Assembly: GCF_022807995.1 (NCBI RefSeq)
Contig: NZ_CP094351.1
Location: forward strand, 2,015,001-2,079,000
Length of the DNA: 64,000 bases
Direction of reading: 5' to 3'
Origin: Pseudomonas orientalis
GTDB taxonomy: Bacteria > Pseudomonadota > Gammaproteobacteria > Pseudomonadales > Pseudomonadaceae
This document shows positions 25,791 to 35,844 of this stretch, piece by piece (positions within the stretch are counted from its first letter, which is position 1; every line of letters starts with the position of its first letter). The notes under the pieces are model-generated. The model searched no databases. It saw only the letters and a list, made by a program, of their open reading frames with translations, and was not told the DNA's origin. The translations under genes were made by a program, and so were the position numbers.

Positions 25791-26562
25791 ATGGGGAGGG
25801 GAAGTTTTGCTTGGCATTGGGATGGTGTGTCTAACGGGGTGTGCAGGGAGGGCGGCGGACAGCTTTACGTTGGAGGTGGATCTGCCGGCGGAGTTTGATG
25901 TGTTAGGAGACGCTTCGTACGCACCTGCATCAGGTGAACGCTGCAAACTGCCTGCAAGAAAGGGTAGGCGACCTGAGCTCAAAATATTCAAGGCTGTCAG
26001 GAAACCCGTCGCCAATAGGGTCAGTTTTGAGGTGCCATTAACGGAACAGGTAAATGGCTGCCCTCTCGTATTGCGCAGCCTCGTTTTCGTAATTAATGCC
26101 AGTTGGGGGCAGCGTTGGTCGGATATCGGTAGGGACTATGCCCTTATCTATTTTCACGATAGCTGGGAGCCTGGAATGCCTTTGATGCCTGAGACGGGAG
26201 TTCAAGAGCTTCCTGGGCAATGCCAATGGCTGTTTCGTACCGCTGGCCCCAGGCATGCCCTAATTAAAAGCCTTTGGTGCAAATCACTGGATGCTGCCGG
26301 AAAGCTTACGAGGGCGCGGCCTGGGGGGCATGTGCACCGTGACGGACTGTCCGGGAAAACGTTGAGGATGGTGTTGGCGTTCACGGAAGAGGAGCAACCC
26401 GCTTTTGGTGATAACTGGGTAAAAGTTGCCCGTGGCTGGAAACGCTGCAGGGGCGAAAGTGAGGAGGATTTGTTCGGGTTTTGTCGCGGCAATGTTTCCG
26501 ATTTCAAGACTTTCAAAATGCCAGATGGGCGCTTATGCAGCGTTTATCCAACGTGTGATTGA
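25783..26562 (+). CDS. lipoprotein immunity candidate for type VI lipase
   Basis: 259-aa predicted lipoprotein. The ATG at 25783 overlaps the DUF4123 stop, and a basic leader runs into the lipobox CLTGC with Cys20. The mature part has several cysteines and no enzyme motif I recognise. A periplasm-facing lipoprotein beside a T6SS lipase is the expected form of immunity protein (Tli type, possibly the Tli3-like family). Base composition drops here relative to vgrG and DUF4123, which suggests exchange together with the effector. It lies before the effector, unlike the Vibrio tseL-tsiV1 order. Confidence 0.7.
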   Translation: MRRWGGEVLLGIGMVCLTGCAGRAADSFTLEVDLPAEFDVLGDASYAPASGERCKLPARKGRRPELKIFKAVRKPVANRVSFEVPLTEQVNGCPLVLRSLVFVINASWGQRWSDIGRDYALIYFHDSWEPGMPLMPETGVQELPGQCQWLFRTAGPRHALIKSLWCKSLDAAGKLTRARPGGHVHRDGLSGKTLRMVLAFTEEEQPAFGDNWVKVARGWKRCRGESEEDLFGFCRGNVSDFKTFKMPDGRLCSVYPTCD

Positions 26563-26576
26563 TAGGGAAAAGTTTG

Positions 26577-28715
26577 ATGAAACAGAATGCATGGAAGCAG
26601 CAATTTTTTAACGAGAGGATGCCCGCTTGCCCATTACGCGGAGATTGGTTGTCTTTGGGGCTCGTTGATGAAACCGGGAGCGGCAAGGCCTACGGTGGTC
26701 TGCTTTATACTCTCCAGGACAGTGTTGGGCAACAATACAGGGGGCGGCTGGATGGGGATGGTTTTACCAGGCTGGAGGGTATCTATTGTGGCCCGGTAGT
26801 GCTCATGATGGATGAGCCTTATTCGGGAACAGAAATACCCTATATCACGCTTATGAAACGGCTTGACTACCCTTTGCCCATTACGGAGCTTCAAGTACGC
26901 GCGGAGCAAACTTTTTTTCTAAGCAGCGATGGTCAATGTGTCGACGGTAACCCGGTACGGCAAAAAGCAGACTGTTTTTATCAGGTGGAGGTAAGTGATT
27001 TGGTTCGGTACAAAGCCCACTTACCTCCAACGTCGTCTGGGGCCCACCGGCCCACGCGCAATGCGCTCAAGATGATGGCGGACCTGGGGTTTGGTCCTCC
27101 TGAGTCCTTATCCAAAGGGGTGGTGCTGTTCCCAAATCAATTTACGATTTTGGAGGTGCGTCCTCTAAGAGCGCTACGGCCAATCATCTCCACGAATGAT
27201 CGTTTTTGCGCACTGAACCTTTACCAGTTGGCGCTCATGGCCACATTGAGTTATTGCGAATTTGGTCAGGAGCCTACAACCGGAGCTGCGGACACGGTCA
27301 CTTTCCCGCTGAACCCGAGTATAGGAAACGTGTTTGTAGAACAGTTGTCATGTTACCGGGAGGCCTGGAAGTTCGATTCAAAACAAGTACAGCGGTTTTA
27401 TCCATTGTATGAAGACGTAGCCTACTCTCGTCGCTTTGAGATTCTGCCTTTCGATCCTGAGTTATATGAGCGCAATCGTCCGCCTGGTGAGCATCCAGAG
27501 CGTATACATTTTTTTAACGACGTTGAATCCGGAACTGACACGCAAGCTTTTATCTGCCATCACGATGAGGTTGTACTCATAGCTGTCCGTGGCACTGCCA
27601 GCGGCGCGGACACTTTACGCGACGCAGATGCTCATCAGGTCCCTTTCGTCGAAGGTGCAGGTAAAGCTCACCGAGGTTTTTACCAGGCATTTCGAGCCAC
27701 GTACCATTTTGTTCTGGATTACCTTTCGCGGTACCACGCTGGACAGCGTGTTGTTATCTGCGGCCACAGCCTGGGCGGTGCGATTGCCCTGCTGCTGGCT
27801 GAAGCCCTGCGGCGAATCCCCGACGCCCATTACAACCCGCTCCTCTATACCTACGGCGCCCCCCGTGCCGCCGATTCCGAATTCACCTCCGGCGCCTGCG
27901 CCCTGGTCCACCACCGAATCGTCAACCATAACGACCCCGTCCCCAGTGTCCCGGCGCCGTGGATGAACACAAGGGCCAAACTGTGGGTTCCGGGCGCTGT
28001 CACCTTGTTCAGTGCGCCCACCGCCGGCGGTTTGCTGTTCGCCGCCGGCCTGGTACGCGTTGGTGGCCATGCCTATCAGCACCATGGCGAGCAACAGCAC
28101 TTCATGCCGATCACGCTGCCGGATGGCACGCACTCTTCAGTGCTGTGGAAACCCGGCTGTGAGTCGATCCAGGAACTGGCCTGTAATCGAGCGTTGCAGT
28201 TGCACGGCGACATGCCCGACCGCGACAACCTGCTGAGGCAGCTTTTCCAGGCCAGCCAACACTTCATGACCGCCAGCTATATTCCTGCAGCCTGGGCGAC
28301 TTTGCGCCGCTGGCAGCAAACCCTGGATAGCCAGGGCCCCTTGATCACCGCGAGGGAATTCGAGTTGCTTGATCGCGCGCTGGAAGACATGCGCGAGCAA
28401 CTGAGGGCTAAACGCCGTGAAATGGCGCGCTTACGCCCGGCCAACGACCGTAGTCACGAGCATAACGACGCCTTGAACGCAGAGATCGACCGTCTGCATA
28501 CCAGTCGCGAGCGCCTGGCCAGCCTGCGCTGGCGCCGCCTCGATGCGCGTGATGTGTACGGTAGCCATGCTCACGGTGCCCATTTGCAACAGGGCCTCAA
28601 CCGCTGGTTCACTCACCGTGAGAACCGGGTGCCGTCCCAGCTTGCCAGCATCCCGTCGCCGCTCCACAGCGACGTCGGAAAAGCGCAAATGCTGGACATC
28701 GACTCGATTGTCTAA
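26577..28715 (+). CDS. type VI lipase effector (class 3 lipase)
   Basis: 712-aa predicted phospholipase effector delivered by the upstream VgrG. The ATG at 26577 (AGGGA about 9 nt upstream) is preferred to a TTG 18 nt earlier. A lipase class 3 domain spans about 310-500: VVLIAVRGTASG, nucleophile Ser398 in CGHSLGGA, Asp in NHNDPVPSVPAPW, and His in the GGHAYQHHGEQQHF region. The N-terminal 300 residues are unfamiliar and coded at lower GC; from about 27,740 codon use becomes strongly GC-rich. The C-terminus has an alpha-helical, coiled-coil-like segment (LLDRALEDMREQLRAKRREM). It resembles TseL/Tle2-type effectors in architecture. Antibacterial function is inferred from context. Confidence 0.82.
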   Translation: MKQNAWKQQFFNERMPACPLRGDWLSLGLVDETGSGKAYGGLLYTLQDSVGQQYRGRLDGDGFTRLEGIYCGPVVLMMDEPYSGTEIPYITLMKRLDYPLPITELQVRAEQTFFLSSDGQCVDGNPVRQKADCFYQVEVSDLVRYKAHLPPTSSGAHRPTRNALKMMADLGFGPPESLSKGVVLFPNQFTILEVRPLRALRPIISTNDRFCALNLYQLALMATLSYCEFGQEPTTGAADTVTFPLNPSIGNVFVEQLSCYREAWKFDSKQVQRFYPLYEDVAYSRRFEILPFDPELYERNRPPGEHPERIHFFNDVESGTDTQAFICHHDEVVLIAVRGTASGADTLRDADAHQVPFVEGAGKAHRGFYQAFRATYHFVLDYLSRYHAGQRVVICGHSLGGAIALLLAEALRRIPDAHYNPLLYTYGAPRAADSEFTSGACALVHHRIVNHNDPVPSVPAPWMNTRAKLWVPGAVTLFSAPTAGGLLFAAGLVRVGGHAYQHHGEQQHFMPITLPDGTHSSVLWKPGCESIQELACNRALQLHGDMPDRDNLLRQLFQASQHFMTASYIPAAWATLRRWQQTLDSQGPLITAREFELLDRALEDMREQLRAKRREMARLRPANDRSHEHNDALNAEIDRLHTSRERLASLRWRRLDARDVYGSHAHGAHLQQGLNRWFTHRENRVPSQLASIPSPLHSDVGKAQMLDIDSIV

Positions 28716-28724
28716 CGCCGAACG

Positions 28725-29960
28725 TTACATAAACTCGACTTGCGCCGGCTGACGCTTCATCAGCACCTTGCCGTTGCGGATCGAATACAACGGCAGGCCC
28801 TGGCTGCGAATCACCTCATAGTCACTGTCTGCCGAAAGCACCAACAGGTTGGCCGGTCGGCCGGGGGCCAGGCCGTACCGATCGCCGAGCGCCATGGCCC
28901 GGGCGCTGTTATCGGTGACCAGGTCCAGGGCGCTCTGCAGGTTGCGATAGCCGAGCATATGGCAGATATGCAAACCGGCTTCCAATACCCGCAGGATGTT
29001 GCCGTTGCCCAAGGGGTACCAGGGGTCGACGATGGAGTCCTGGCCGAAACACACGTTCATGCCGGCTTCGAGCAGTTCGTTGACGCGGGTGACCCCGCGG
29101 CGTTTCGGGAAGCTGTCAAAGCGGCCCTGCAAATGGATACTTTCGGTGGGGCAGGAGACGAAGCTGATGCCGGAATGCCCCAGCAGACGAAACAGTTTGG
29201 CGCAGTAAGCGTTGTCGTAGGAGCCCATGGCGGTGGTGTGGCTGGCGGTGACGCGGGCGCCCATGTCGCGGCTGCGCGCTTCTTCGGCCAGCACTTCGAG
29301 AAAGCGTGAGTGCGGATCATCGGTTTCGTCGCAATGCACGTCCACCAGGCAGCCGGTGCGTTCGGCCAGGTCCATGAGAAACTTCACCGAACTCACGCCT
29401 TGATCGCGGGTGTATTCGAAGTGGGGTATGCCGCCGATGACGTCGGCGCCCAGGCGAATGGCCTCTTCCATCAATTCACGGCCATTGCGGAACGACTCGA
29501 TGCCTTCCTGGGGAAAGGCCACGATTTGCAGGTCGATCAGGTGCGCGCTTTCTTCACGCACCTGCAGCATGGCCTTGAGCGCGGTGAGGTCCGGGTCGGT
29601 CACGTCGACGTGGGTCCGCACATGCTGGATGCCATGGGCGGCGAGGGCCTGGATGGTTTTTTTGGCGCGGGTTCTGGTGTCTTCCTGGGTGATGGTGGCT
29701 TTGCGTTCGCCCCAGCATTCGATGCCTTCGAACAGGGTGCCGCTCATGTTCCAGCGCGGTTCGCCGGCGGTGAGGGTGGCATCCAGGTGAATGTGCGGTT
29801 CGACGAAGGGCGGGATCACCAGGTTGCCGGCTGCATCCAGGTCGCCGGTCATTAACATCGGTACGCCTGTTTGCGCAGTGATGCTGGCGATCCGGCCATG
29901 TTCCAGGTGCAGATCATGCAGGCCTTCACGGTTGCGCAGGCGGGCGTTGATGATGTGCAT
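28725..29960 (-). CDS. codA: cytosine deaminase
   Basis: Cytosine to uracil deaminase of the amidohydrolase superfamily (411 aa). The metal ligands are in PHIHLD, the catalytic glutamate in VHCDETDD, a further His in ASHTTAMGSY, and the Asp in CFGQDSIVDPWYPLG. ATG at 29960 is preceded by GAGG; an upstream TTG adds two residues. It is downstream of codB on the same strand with a 65-bp gap, forming a pyrimidine salvage operon. Its end is 9 bp from the convergent lipase gene. Confidence 0.93.
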   Translation of the reverse strand: MHIINARLRNREGLHDLHLEHGRIASITAQTGVPMLMTGDLDAAGNLVIPPFVEPHIHLDATLTAGEPRWNMSGTLFEGIECWGERKATITQEDTRTRAKKTIQALAAHGIQHVRTHVDVTDPDLTALKAMLQVREESAHLIDLQIVAFPQEGIESFRNGRELMEEAIRLGADVIGGIPHFEYTRDQGVSSVKFLMDLAERTGCLVDVHCDETDDPHSRFLEVLAEEARSRDMGARVTASHTTAMGSYDNAYCAKLFRLLGHSGISFVSCPTESIHLQGRFDSFPKRRGVTRVNELLEAGMNVCFGQDSIVDPWYPLGNGNILRVLEAGLHICHMLGYRNLQSALDLVTDNSARAMALGDRYGLAPGRPANLLVLSADSDYEVIRSQGLPLYSIRNGKVLMKRQPAQVEFM

Positions 29961-30025
29961 GGGCAAGTTCCTCTTGGCTAAATTCAGTCAGGCGACCGTC
30001 AGGTTAGCATTGGTCGTGTTCAGAC

Positions 30026-31294
30026 TCATGCCTGGACGTCGGCCAAAGGTGCGCGCACACGCAGCAGCGCGCTGAGGAGCATGTAGGTGAGCGACGCGGC
30101 CGCGATTCCCACCAGCGGTGCAACCCAGGGCGAGTTGAACGCCAGCAGCGTACCCACCGCGTACGCCGTGAGCCCAGGCCAGTTGAACGCGGGCAGGCGG
30201 GCCTCTGCCAGGCGTGGGTACTGGCCGCGATATCGATAGAAGAAGTCCGCCATGATCACTCCGCCAATCGGCGGGATCACCGTGCCCAACAGAATCAGGT
30301 AGGGCACGAGCATGTCGTACATGCCCAGCAAGGCGAGCAGGGTTCCGATCACTGCGCCGGCCAGGGTCACGGTTTTACGCCGCCGGGTGCGCAGCAGGTT
30401 GCAACCGGCGACGGCGAAGTTGTAGATGGTGTTGTCCTGGGTGCTCCAGATATTGAGCAGCAGCATGGCCATCGCTGCCATGGCGAAACCCTGCAACAGC
30501 AGGACTTCCACCACATCCGGTTGCTGGTAGACGATGGCGCCATAGGCGCCGATCAGCACCATCAGGCCGTTGCCGATAAAAAAACCGATCAGGCTGGCCA
30601 GCACCGCAACCTTGGCCGAGCGGGAAAACCGCGTCCAGTTGGTGGCCTGGGTCGCGCCGCTGACAAAGGTGCCGAATACCAGGGTGATCGCCGTGGACAG
30701 GTCCAGTTCGGCGGTCGGCACCACCGCCAGCAGGCCATCCAGCCCACCCACCTTCACGGTAGCGACCCACATCGACAGCAACAGCAAAAGGCCCATGGCG
30801 GGCACCGCGATATAAGACAGGATTTCCAGTCCGCGATACCCAATGTAAGCGGTCGCGCAGAACACCAGACCAAACACCACCATCAAGGCCAGCACGCTGC
30901 CCTGGCTCAATTCGAAATACTTGCCCAGCACCACCGCAGCCGTGGCGGTGCCCCAGGCATACCAGCCGATCTGGGTGAAGCCGAGGATCAGGTCACTGAG
31001 CTTGCTGCCGATTTCACCAAAGCAGAACCGCCCCATCAACACCGAGTTCAAGCCGCTCTTGAAGGCGATGTAACCCAGGCCGGCGGCGTAGATACCCAAC
31101 AGCAGGTTACCCAGGGCCACAACGCCGAGCATGCCGGTAAAGCTGAAGGCCACCCCCAGCTTGCCGCCGGCAAACATCGTCGCCGTAAAAAACGTGAACC
31201 CCAGCAGCACCATGGCCGTGGATGCCAGGCCCTTGCGCGCATGCAAAGGCACTTCGCTGAGCGGGTAATCGTTGCCGGATTCTTGCTGGGTCAT
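30026..31294 (-). CDS. codB: cytosine permease
   Basis: NCS1-family inner-membrane cytosine transporter of 422 aa, with about 12 helices. Start ATG at 31294 gives MTQQESGNDYPLSEVP, with GGAG upstream; the longer reading is not supported. SFTGMLGVVALGNLLLG and the GTFVSGATQATNWTRFSR region are typical of CodB. It feeds cytosine to the codA product. The 216-bp upstream gap contains the queD terminator and, presumably, the codBA promoter, which I could not define. Confidence 0.92.
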   Translation of the reverse strand: MTQQESGNDYPLSEVPLHARKGLASTAMVLLGFTFFTATMFAGGKLGVAFSFTGMLGVVALGNLLLGIYAAGLGYIAFKSGLNSVLMGRFCFGEIGSKLSDLILGFTQIGWYAWGTATAAVVLGKYFELSQGSVLALMVVFGLVFCATAYIGYRGLEILSYIAVPAMGLLLLLSMWVATVKVGGLDGLLAVVPTAELDLSTAITLVFGTFVSGATQATNWTRFSRSAKVAVLASLIGFFIGNGLMVLIGAYGAIVYQQPDVVEVLLLQGFAMAAMAMLLLNIWSTQDNTIYNFAVAGCNLLRTRRRKTVTLAGAVIGTLLALLGMYDMLVPYLILLGTVIPPIGGVIMADFFYRYRGQYPRLAEARLPAFNWPGLTAYAVGTLLAFNSPWVAPLVGIAAASLTYMLLSALLRVRAPLADVQA

Positions 31295-31470
31295 GTGCCT
31301 TGCTCCCTGAATGGTGACGCAGGCCTGTTGCACCGTGCGTGCCAAGCCGGAGGCAGTGGTGTATTGCAGGTAAACGCAGGGAGAGGCGTCGTCTGGGGGG
31401 GAGTGGGTAGCCCGTCAAGCGCAAAAGCGGTGCAGCCGTGTGACAAATTGGATCAGCTGAGTCCAGGCGT

Positions 31471-31493
31471 AAAAAAACCACCCGCAGGTGGTT
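31471..31493 (-). terminator. intrinsic terminator after queD
   Basis: Minus-strand stem AACCACC / GGTGGTT (7 bp, 4-nt loop) followed by seven T residues, 17 bp past the queD stop. Confidence 0.85.
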
Positions 31494-31510
31494 CTTCAAC
31501 GCTGGATCGC

Positions 31511-31867
31511 TTACTCGCCGCGATAGATGCACCCGCTGGTGCACGTCTCATGGATGCGAATCGCGCTGAGTTCGGGCAACAAGGGTTTCAATTCAGACCA
31601 GATCCACTTGGCCAGCACTTCGCTGGTGGGGTTTTCCAGACCGGGGATGTCATTGAGGTAATTGTGGTCCAGACGCTCGTAGAGCGGCTTGAAGATCGCC
31701 TTGATTTCCGAGAAGTCGCGAATCCAGCCGGTATGGGGATCCAGGTCGCCGCTCAAGTGAATCGCCACCTTGAACGAATGCCCGTGCAGGCGTCCGCATT
31801 TGTGGCCATCCGGGACGTGGGGCAGGCGGTGGGCGGATTCGAACGTAAACTCTTTGAAGATTTCCAC
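31511..31867 (-). CDS. queD: 6-carboxy-5,6,7,8-tetrahydropterin synthase
   Basis: QueD converts dihydroneopterin triphosphate to 6-carboxytetrahydropterin for queuosine and related 7-deazaguanines. I use the GTG at 31867 (protein [17 protein letters not shown] read from Met), giving 118 aa, the normal QueD length; an extended frame of 154 aa adds a non-conserved leader. The zinc histidines are in ESAHRL and LHGHSF, the catalytic Cys is in HKCGRLHGH, and the C-terminal [12 protein letters not shown] segment is conserved in the family. Confidence 0.92.
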   Translation of the reverse strand: MEIFKEFTFESAHRLPHVPDGHKCGRLHGHSFKVAIHLSGDLDPHTGWIRDFSEIKAIFKPLYERLDHNYLNDIPGLENPTSEVLAKWIWSELKPLLPELSAIRIHETCTSGCIYRGE

Positions 31868-31943
31868 GGTATTTTCAGCTCGGTCAGGTATCTGGCAGGC
31901 GGCGAGTTTAACAGCTTGACCGGTCGCCGCGCATACCGCTGGG

Positions 31944-33023
31944 TCAAAGTGCTTGCAAACGCTCGCCCAGGCCACCGTTGTCCGCCAACTGCAGGAATTC
32001 GTCCCCCAACCGCCGACTCTCGCTCATTGCCGTCTGCCAGTATTTGTTGCGACTCGCGTCGTCGCCCATGAAGCGCTTGAAGTCGCTGCGGTCCGGCAAT
32101 TTGCCGTGGGGCAGGCGGGCCAGGTAGTCCCTTGACGGCGCCAGCAGCAGGACATCCTGCAACCCCTGTGGGTTGCTGCGCCGCCACGGCAGGCCTTTGT
32201 CGAACCAGCCCGGAATGACCCGGTCGGTGAAATGCGGGTACAGCACGATATCGTCGCCGCAGTAGGGCAGGTCGAGGTGGTAGTCCAGCAGGCCGCCGTC
32301 GCGGTAGGTGCCGACGCCTGCGCCGGGGAGGTCGCGCACGCCTTGCATCACCATGGGAATCGAGCCGGAGGCCAGGAGTGCCTGGCGCAGGTTGGCCATT
32401 TGCAGCTCAAGGAAGCGTGACGGGAAATCCTCCAGCGCGTGCACCGGAGGCGCCTGGCGGGGGTCGTGGATGATCAGGCGTTCGAAATGCCGAGACAGTC
32501 TTGCGCGGCCGCGCAGGTTGTCGGCAATCACCGACGACAGGCCCAGGCCCAGCCGGCCTCGATGGTCATCGGCGAGCAGGCCATGGCTTTTCACTACCAT
32601 GATGTTCAGGCGGTAGTCGGGGTGGTTCAGCACCTGTGCATCGCGGCCTGCCAGCAGGTCGTCGAGCATGCGCCGGCAGCTCTGGCTGACTTCGGCCATG
32701 GTCACGCCTTTGGCGAAACGCTGTTCGTTGTACAGGCGGCCCAGGTCGAGCAAGCCTTGCACCGGGTCGGGCAGGCAAGCGCTGGCAAACCGCCAGGACC
32801 CGATAGACGCACCGATCAGCGCACGCTCCCGAGGTTTGCGCGTCAGCCAGTCGCCGAACAGCGCCAGGTCCAGGCCCTGGATGCCCAACGCCTTGGGACC
32901 GCCGGCTGCGCCCGGGAGGATGCCAACATCGGCGGGCGCCAGGCCTTGCCCTCGAATGCGTGCGAAGGCGCGTTTGCCGGCCCTGAGCGTCAGGGCGGGG
33001 AACTTGATGTGAATAGCTGTCAT
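31944..33023 (-). CDS. patatin-like phospholipase
   Basis: 359-aa patatin-family serine hydrolase from the ATG at 33023. The glycine-rich oxyanion stretch [10 protein letters not shown] is at about residues 37-46, the nucleophile Ser in GASIGS near residue 72, and the catalytic Asp in RDGGLLDYH. No signal peptide is evident, so it is likely cytoplasmic or exported by another route. It is separated from queD by 76 bp on the same strand. Substrate unknown. Confidence 0.87.
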   Translation of the reverse strand: MTAIHIKFPALTLRAGKRAFARIRGQGLAPADVGILPGAAGGPKALGIQGLDLALFGDWLTRKPRERALIGASIGSWRFASACLPDPVQGLLDLGRLYNEQRFAKGVTMAEVSQSCRRMLDDLLAGRDAQVLNHPDYRLNIMVVKSHGLLADDHRGRLGLGLSSVIADNLRGRARLSRHFERLIIHDPRQAPPVHALEDFPSRFLELQMANLRQALLASGSIPMVMQGVRDLPGAGVGTYRDGGLLDYHLDLPYCGDDIVLYPHFTDRVIPGWFDKGLPWRRSNPQGLQDVLLLAPSRDYLARLPHGKLPDRSDFKRFMGDDASRNKYWQTAMSESRRLGDEFLQLADNGGLGERLQAL

Positions 33024-33159
33024 ACCGTTCTCTGTCAGAGCGATTGCAGGAACAACCTCGCTCCTGGAAAAATTGCCATGGTGGCAATTCAGTTTCAATT
33101 AAGTTGCCGCGCGTACCGTGATCATGCGTAGGAAAAACATCCTGAAACGGAGACTTATC

Positions 33160-33462
33160 ATGAAGCGCCTCACAGCGCTGGTCGCCGCCGGTATCATTGC
33201 GTCCTCGGTCACGCCGGCCTGGGCAATGGACCCCGACAAACCACTGAAATTGCCTGGCACTGTTACAATTGTCGCCTTCGATCAGCTTGAAGCCGCCGCC
33301 CTGGCCTTGCATCCGGGATCGACCTTGCTGGGCACCGACCTGGACGAGGAGTACGGCAAGTACATCTACCAGGTCGAACTCGAAGATGCCCATGGCCTTG
33401 AATGGGACATTGAATTGGACGCGCTCACCGGGCACGTTCTCAAGAATCATCAGGACACGTAA
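33160..33462 (+). CDS. PepSY-domain periplasmic protein 1
   Basis: 100-aa secreted protein from the ATG at 33160 (GGAG 8 nt upstream), with a signal peptide cleaved near AWA-MDP and one PepSY domain (YQVELEDAHGLEWDIELDA). First gene of a four-gene run with a second PepSY protein, an OmpR regulator and a sensor kinase. This matches the recalled order of P. aeruginosa PA2659-PA2656 (bqsPQRS, also called carRS), implicated in ferrous iron and calcium responses. It may act as a periplasmic accessory to the kinase. Confidence 0.82.
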   Translation: MKRLTALVAAGIIASSVTPAWAMDPDKPLKLPGTVTIVAFDQLEAAALALHPGSTLLGTDLDEEYGKYIYQVELEDAHGLEWDIELDALTGHVLKNHQDT

Positions 33463-33773
33463 TGACGCTATATCGACGCGCCGGTAGTCTGGTGCTGCTG
33501 GCGCTCCTGGCCTTTTGCTCAAGCCTGGCCGCTCGCGATCTCAATCAGGATGAAGCCTTGGCGCTGCGTCAGCAGGGCGTGATCCTGCCGCTGGAGCTCC
33601 TGTTGCACAAGGCGATGTCACGCTACCCGGGGGGGCGGCTGCTGGAGGCGGAGCTGGAGCTCAAGCATGGCCAATACGCCTATGAAGTGGAACTGGTAAC
33701 CACCGAAGGCGTCGTGCGCGAAATCAAGCTCGACGCCACCAACGGTACATTGATCAAGGATAAGGAAGACTGA
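33462..33773 (+). CDS. PepSY-domain periplasmic protein 2
   Basis: 103-aa exported protein. The hydrophobic leader [17 protein letters not shown] could be a signal peptide or, less likely, a lipoprotein signal. One PepSY domain ([21 protein letters not shown]) follows. ATG overlaps the stop of the first PepSY gene and its own stop overlaps the regulator start, so the four genes are translationally coupled. It is a paralogue of its neighbour. Confidence 0.82.
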   Translation: MTLYRRAGSLVLLALLAFCSSLAARDLNQDEALALRQQGVILPLELLLHKAMSRYPGGRLLEAELELKHGQYAYEVELVTTEGVVREIKLDATNGTLIKDKED

Positions 33774-34441
33774 TGCGCCTGCTTCTGGTGGAAGACAACG
33801 TCCCGCTGGCCGATGAGCTGCTGACCGGCCTGCAGCGTCAAGGCTATGCGGTCGATTGGCTGGCCGATGGGCGCGACGCGGCTTACCAGGGCCGCAGCGA
33901 ACCCTATGACCTGATCATCCTCGACCTTGGCCTGCCGGGCTTGCCCGGGCTTGAGGTGCTGGCGCAATGGCGCGCGGCAGCCCTGGCCACGCCGGTGCTG
34001 GTGCTGACGGCGCGTGATTCCTGGGCAGAGCGTATCGAAGGGCTCAAGGCCGGTGCCGATGATTACCTGAGCAAGCCTTTTCATCCCGAGGAATTGCACC
34101 TGCGCATCCAGGCGCTGTTACGCCGGGCCCACGGGCATGCCAACCAACCGACCCTGCAAGCTGCCGGCCTGCACCTGGATGAAGGCCGCCAGTGCGTGCT
34201 GCGCGACGGTGAGGAAATCCAGCTCACGGCCGCCGAGTTCCGCCTGTTGCGCTATTTCATGCTGCACCCGGAACAGATCCTGTCCAAAAGTCATCTGGCC
34301 GAGCATCTCTATGATGGCGAGACCGAGCGCGATTCCAACGTGCTGGAAGTCCACGTCAACCATCTGCGCCGCAAACTGGGGCGCAGTGTGATCGAAACCC
34401 GGCGCGGCCAGGGTTACCGGTTCGGCGCCAGCCCTGCATGA
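33773..34441 (+). CDS. OmpR-family response regulator (BqsR/CarR-like)
   Basis: 222-aa DNA-binding response regulator. The receiver domain has the acidic pair in LVEDN, phospho-acceptor Asp51 in IILDLGLPG, Thr in VLTARD and Lys in YLSKPF. The winged-helix effector domain (about 125-220) includes [16 protein letters not shown] and TRRGQGYRF. It overlaps the kinase gene by 4 bp. Assignment to the BqsR/CarR group rests on PepSY neighbours and adjoining tlpQ/ctpM synteny recalled from P. aeruginosa. Confidence 0.9.
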   Translation: MRLLLVEDNVPLADELLTGLQRQGYAVDWLADGRDAAYQGRSEPYDLIILDLGLPGLPGLEVLAQWRAAALATPVLVLTARDSWAERIEGLKAGADDYLSKPFHPEELHLRIQALLRRAHGHANQPTLQAAGLHLDEGRQCVLRDGEEIQLTAAEFRLLRYFMLHPEQILSKSHLAEHLYDGETERDSNVLEVHVNHLRRKLGRSVIETRRGQGYRFGASPA

Positions 34442-35751
34442 AGTCGATCCAGCGGCGCCTGAGCCTGGGCTTGATCAGCGTGATGGTGATCGTCGGCGTG
34501 GTGCTGGCGCAAACCAGCCTGTGGCTGTTCGAGGCCGGATTGCAGCGCTATCTGGAGGCCGGGCTGCGCAACGACAGCGAAAACCTGCTGGTGGCCCTGG
34601 TGCGTGGGCCGAACGGCGTGCAGTTGGACGAGCAGCGCCTGTCTCCGGCCTATCAACGGCCCTTCTCGGGGCACTACTTTCGCATTGATTTCGCCGACAC
34701 GCACTGGCGCTCGCGCTCATTGTGGGACCAGGAACTGCCGACGCTCCCCGAAGCCGGGCTCAAGGGCAATCTGCAGCTAGGGCCGGAAGGCCAGAAGCTA
34801 TTGGTATTGCGCTCGGACTACAAACGCTTCGGCCAGTCGATCTCCATCAGTGTGGCGCAGGACTACACGCCGGTGCGGGAAAGCTTTCGCCTGATGCGCC
34901 AGATCGGCCTGGTACTGGGGCTGGCGGCCTTGCTGGTGGTGTTGGTATTGCAGCGCATCACCGTACGCCGCGCCTTGCGCCCGCTGGAAATCGCGCGCAA
35001 TCAGATTGCTCAGTTGCAACAGGGCCAGCGCTCGCAACTGGACACCCAGGTGCCGGTGGAGCTGGAGCCGCTGGTGGCGCAGATCAACCATTTGCTGGCG
35101 CACACCGAAGACAGCCTCAAACGCTCGCGCAATGCCCTGGGCAACCTGGGACACGCGCTGAAAACCCCCTTGGCGGTGATGCTGAGTGCCGCATCAAGCG
35201 AAGCGCTCAAGGATCAGCCGCAGTTGAGCAAGTTATTGCGCGATCAGCTTGAACAGGTGCAGCAGCGCCTCAACCGCGAGCTTAATCGCGCGCGCCTGGC
35301 CGGTGAGACCCTTCCGGGGGCATTGTTCGACTGTGAAAAGGAACTGCCGGAGCTGCTGGCCACCCTGCGCATGATCCATGGTGAACATCTGGACCTCAGC
35401 TATCACGTCGCTCCCGGCCTGCAACTGCCCTGGGACCGTGAAGATTTGCTGGAGCTGCTCGGCAACCTGCTGGACAACGCCTGCAAATGGGCGGATGCCG
35501 AGGTTCGACTGAGCGTGGTTGAGACTTCGCAGGGCTACCGGCTGGCGGTCGAAGACGACGGCCCGGGCATTCCGGAGACTCAGCGTGACCAGGTGTTCAG
35601 TCGTGGCGCACGCCTGGATGAACAGATCGACGGCCACGGCCTGGGGCTGGGCATCGTGCGCGATATCGTCGAGGTGTGGGGCGGGGCGCTGCGGTTGCAG
35701 GAAAGTGAGCTGGGCGGGCTCGAGGCGCTGGTCGAATTGCCCAGGCGGTAG
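34438..35751 (+). CDS. sensor histidine kinase (BqsS/CarS-like)
   Basis: 437-aa inner-membrane kinase. TM1 is at about 10-31, a periplasmic sensor loop at about 32-155, TM2 at about 158-178, then HAMP. His239 lies in the H box [10 protein letters not shown], the N box in [12 protein letters not shown], and the G boxes in DDGPGIP and GHGLGLGI. The periplasmic loop lacks the RExxE iron-binding motif described for P. aeruginosa BqsS, so its ligand may differ. Last gene of the PepSY two-component operon. Confidence 0.9.
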   Translation: MKSIQRRLSLGLISVMVIVGVVLAQTSLWLFEAGLQRYLEAGLRNDSENLLVALVRGPNGVQLDEQRLSPAYQRPFSGHYFRIDFADTHWRSRSLWDQELPTLPEAGLKGNLQLGPEGQKLLVLRSDYKRFGQSISISVAQDYTPVRESFRLMRQIGLVLGLAALLVVLVLQRITVRRALRPLEIARNQIAQLQQGQRSQLDTQVPVELEPLVAQINHLLAHTEDSLKRSRNALGNLGHALKTPLAVMLSAASSEALKDQPQLSKLLRDQLEQVQQRLNRELNRARLAGETLPGALFDCEKELPELLATLRMIHGEHLDLSYHVAPGLQLPWDREDLLELLGNLLDNACKWADAEVRLSVVETSQGYRLAVEDDGPGIPETQRDQVFSRGARLDEQIDGHGLGLGIVRDIVEVWGGALRLQESELGGLEALVELPRR

Positions 35752-35844
35752 CGCAGATTTAAACATGTGGGCGGGGCGGTGCGACGGTTCGACTTGCCCC
35801 CATTCGTCAGCCTATGACTATCTTACTGATGCTCCACAATCCAA

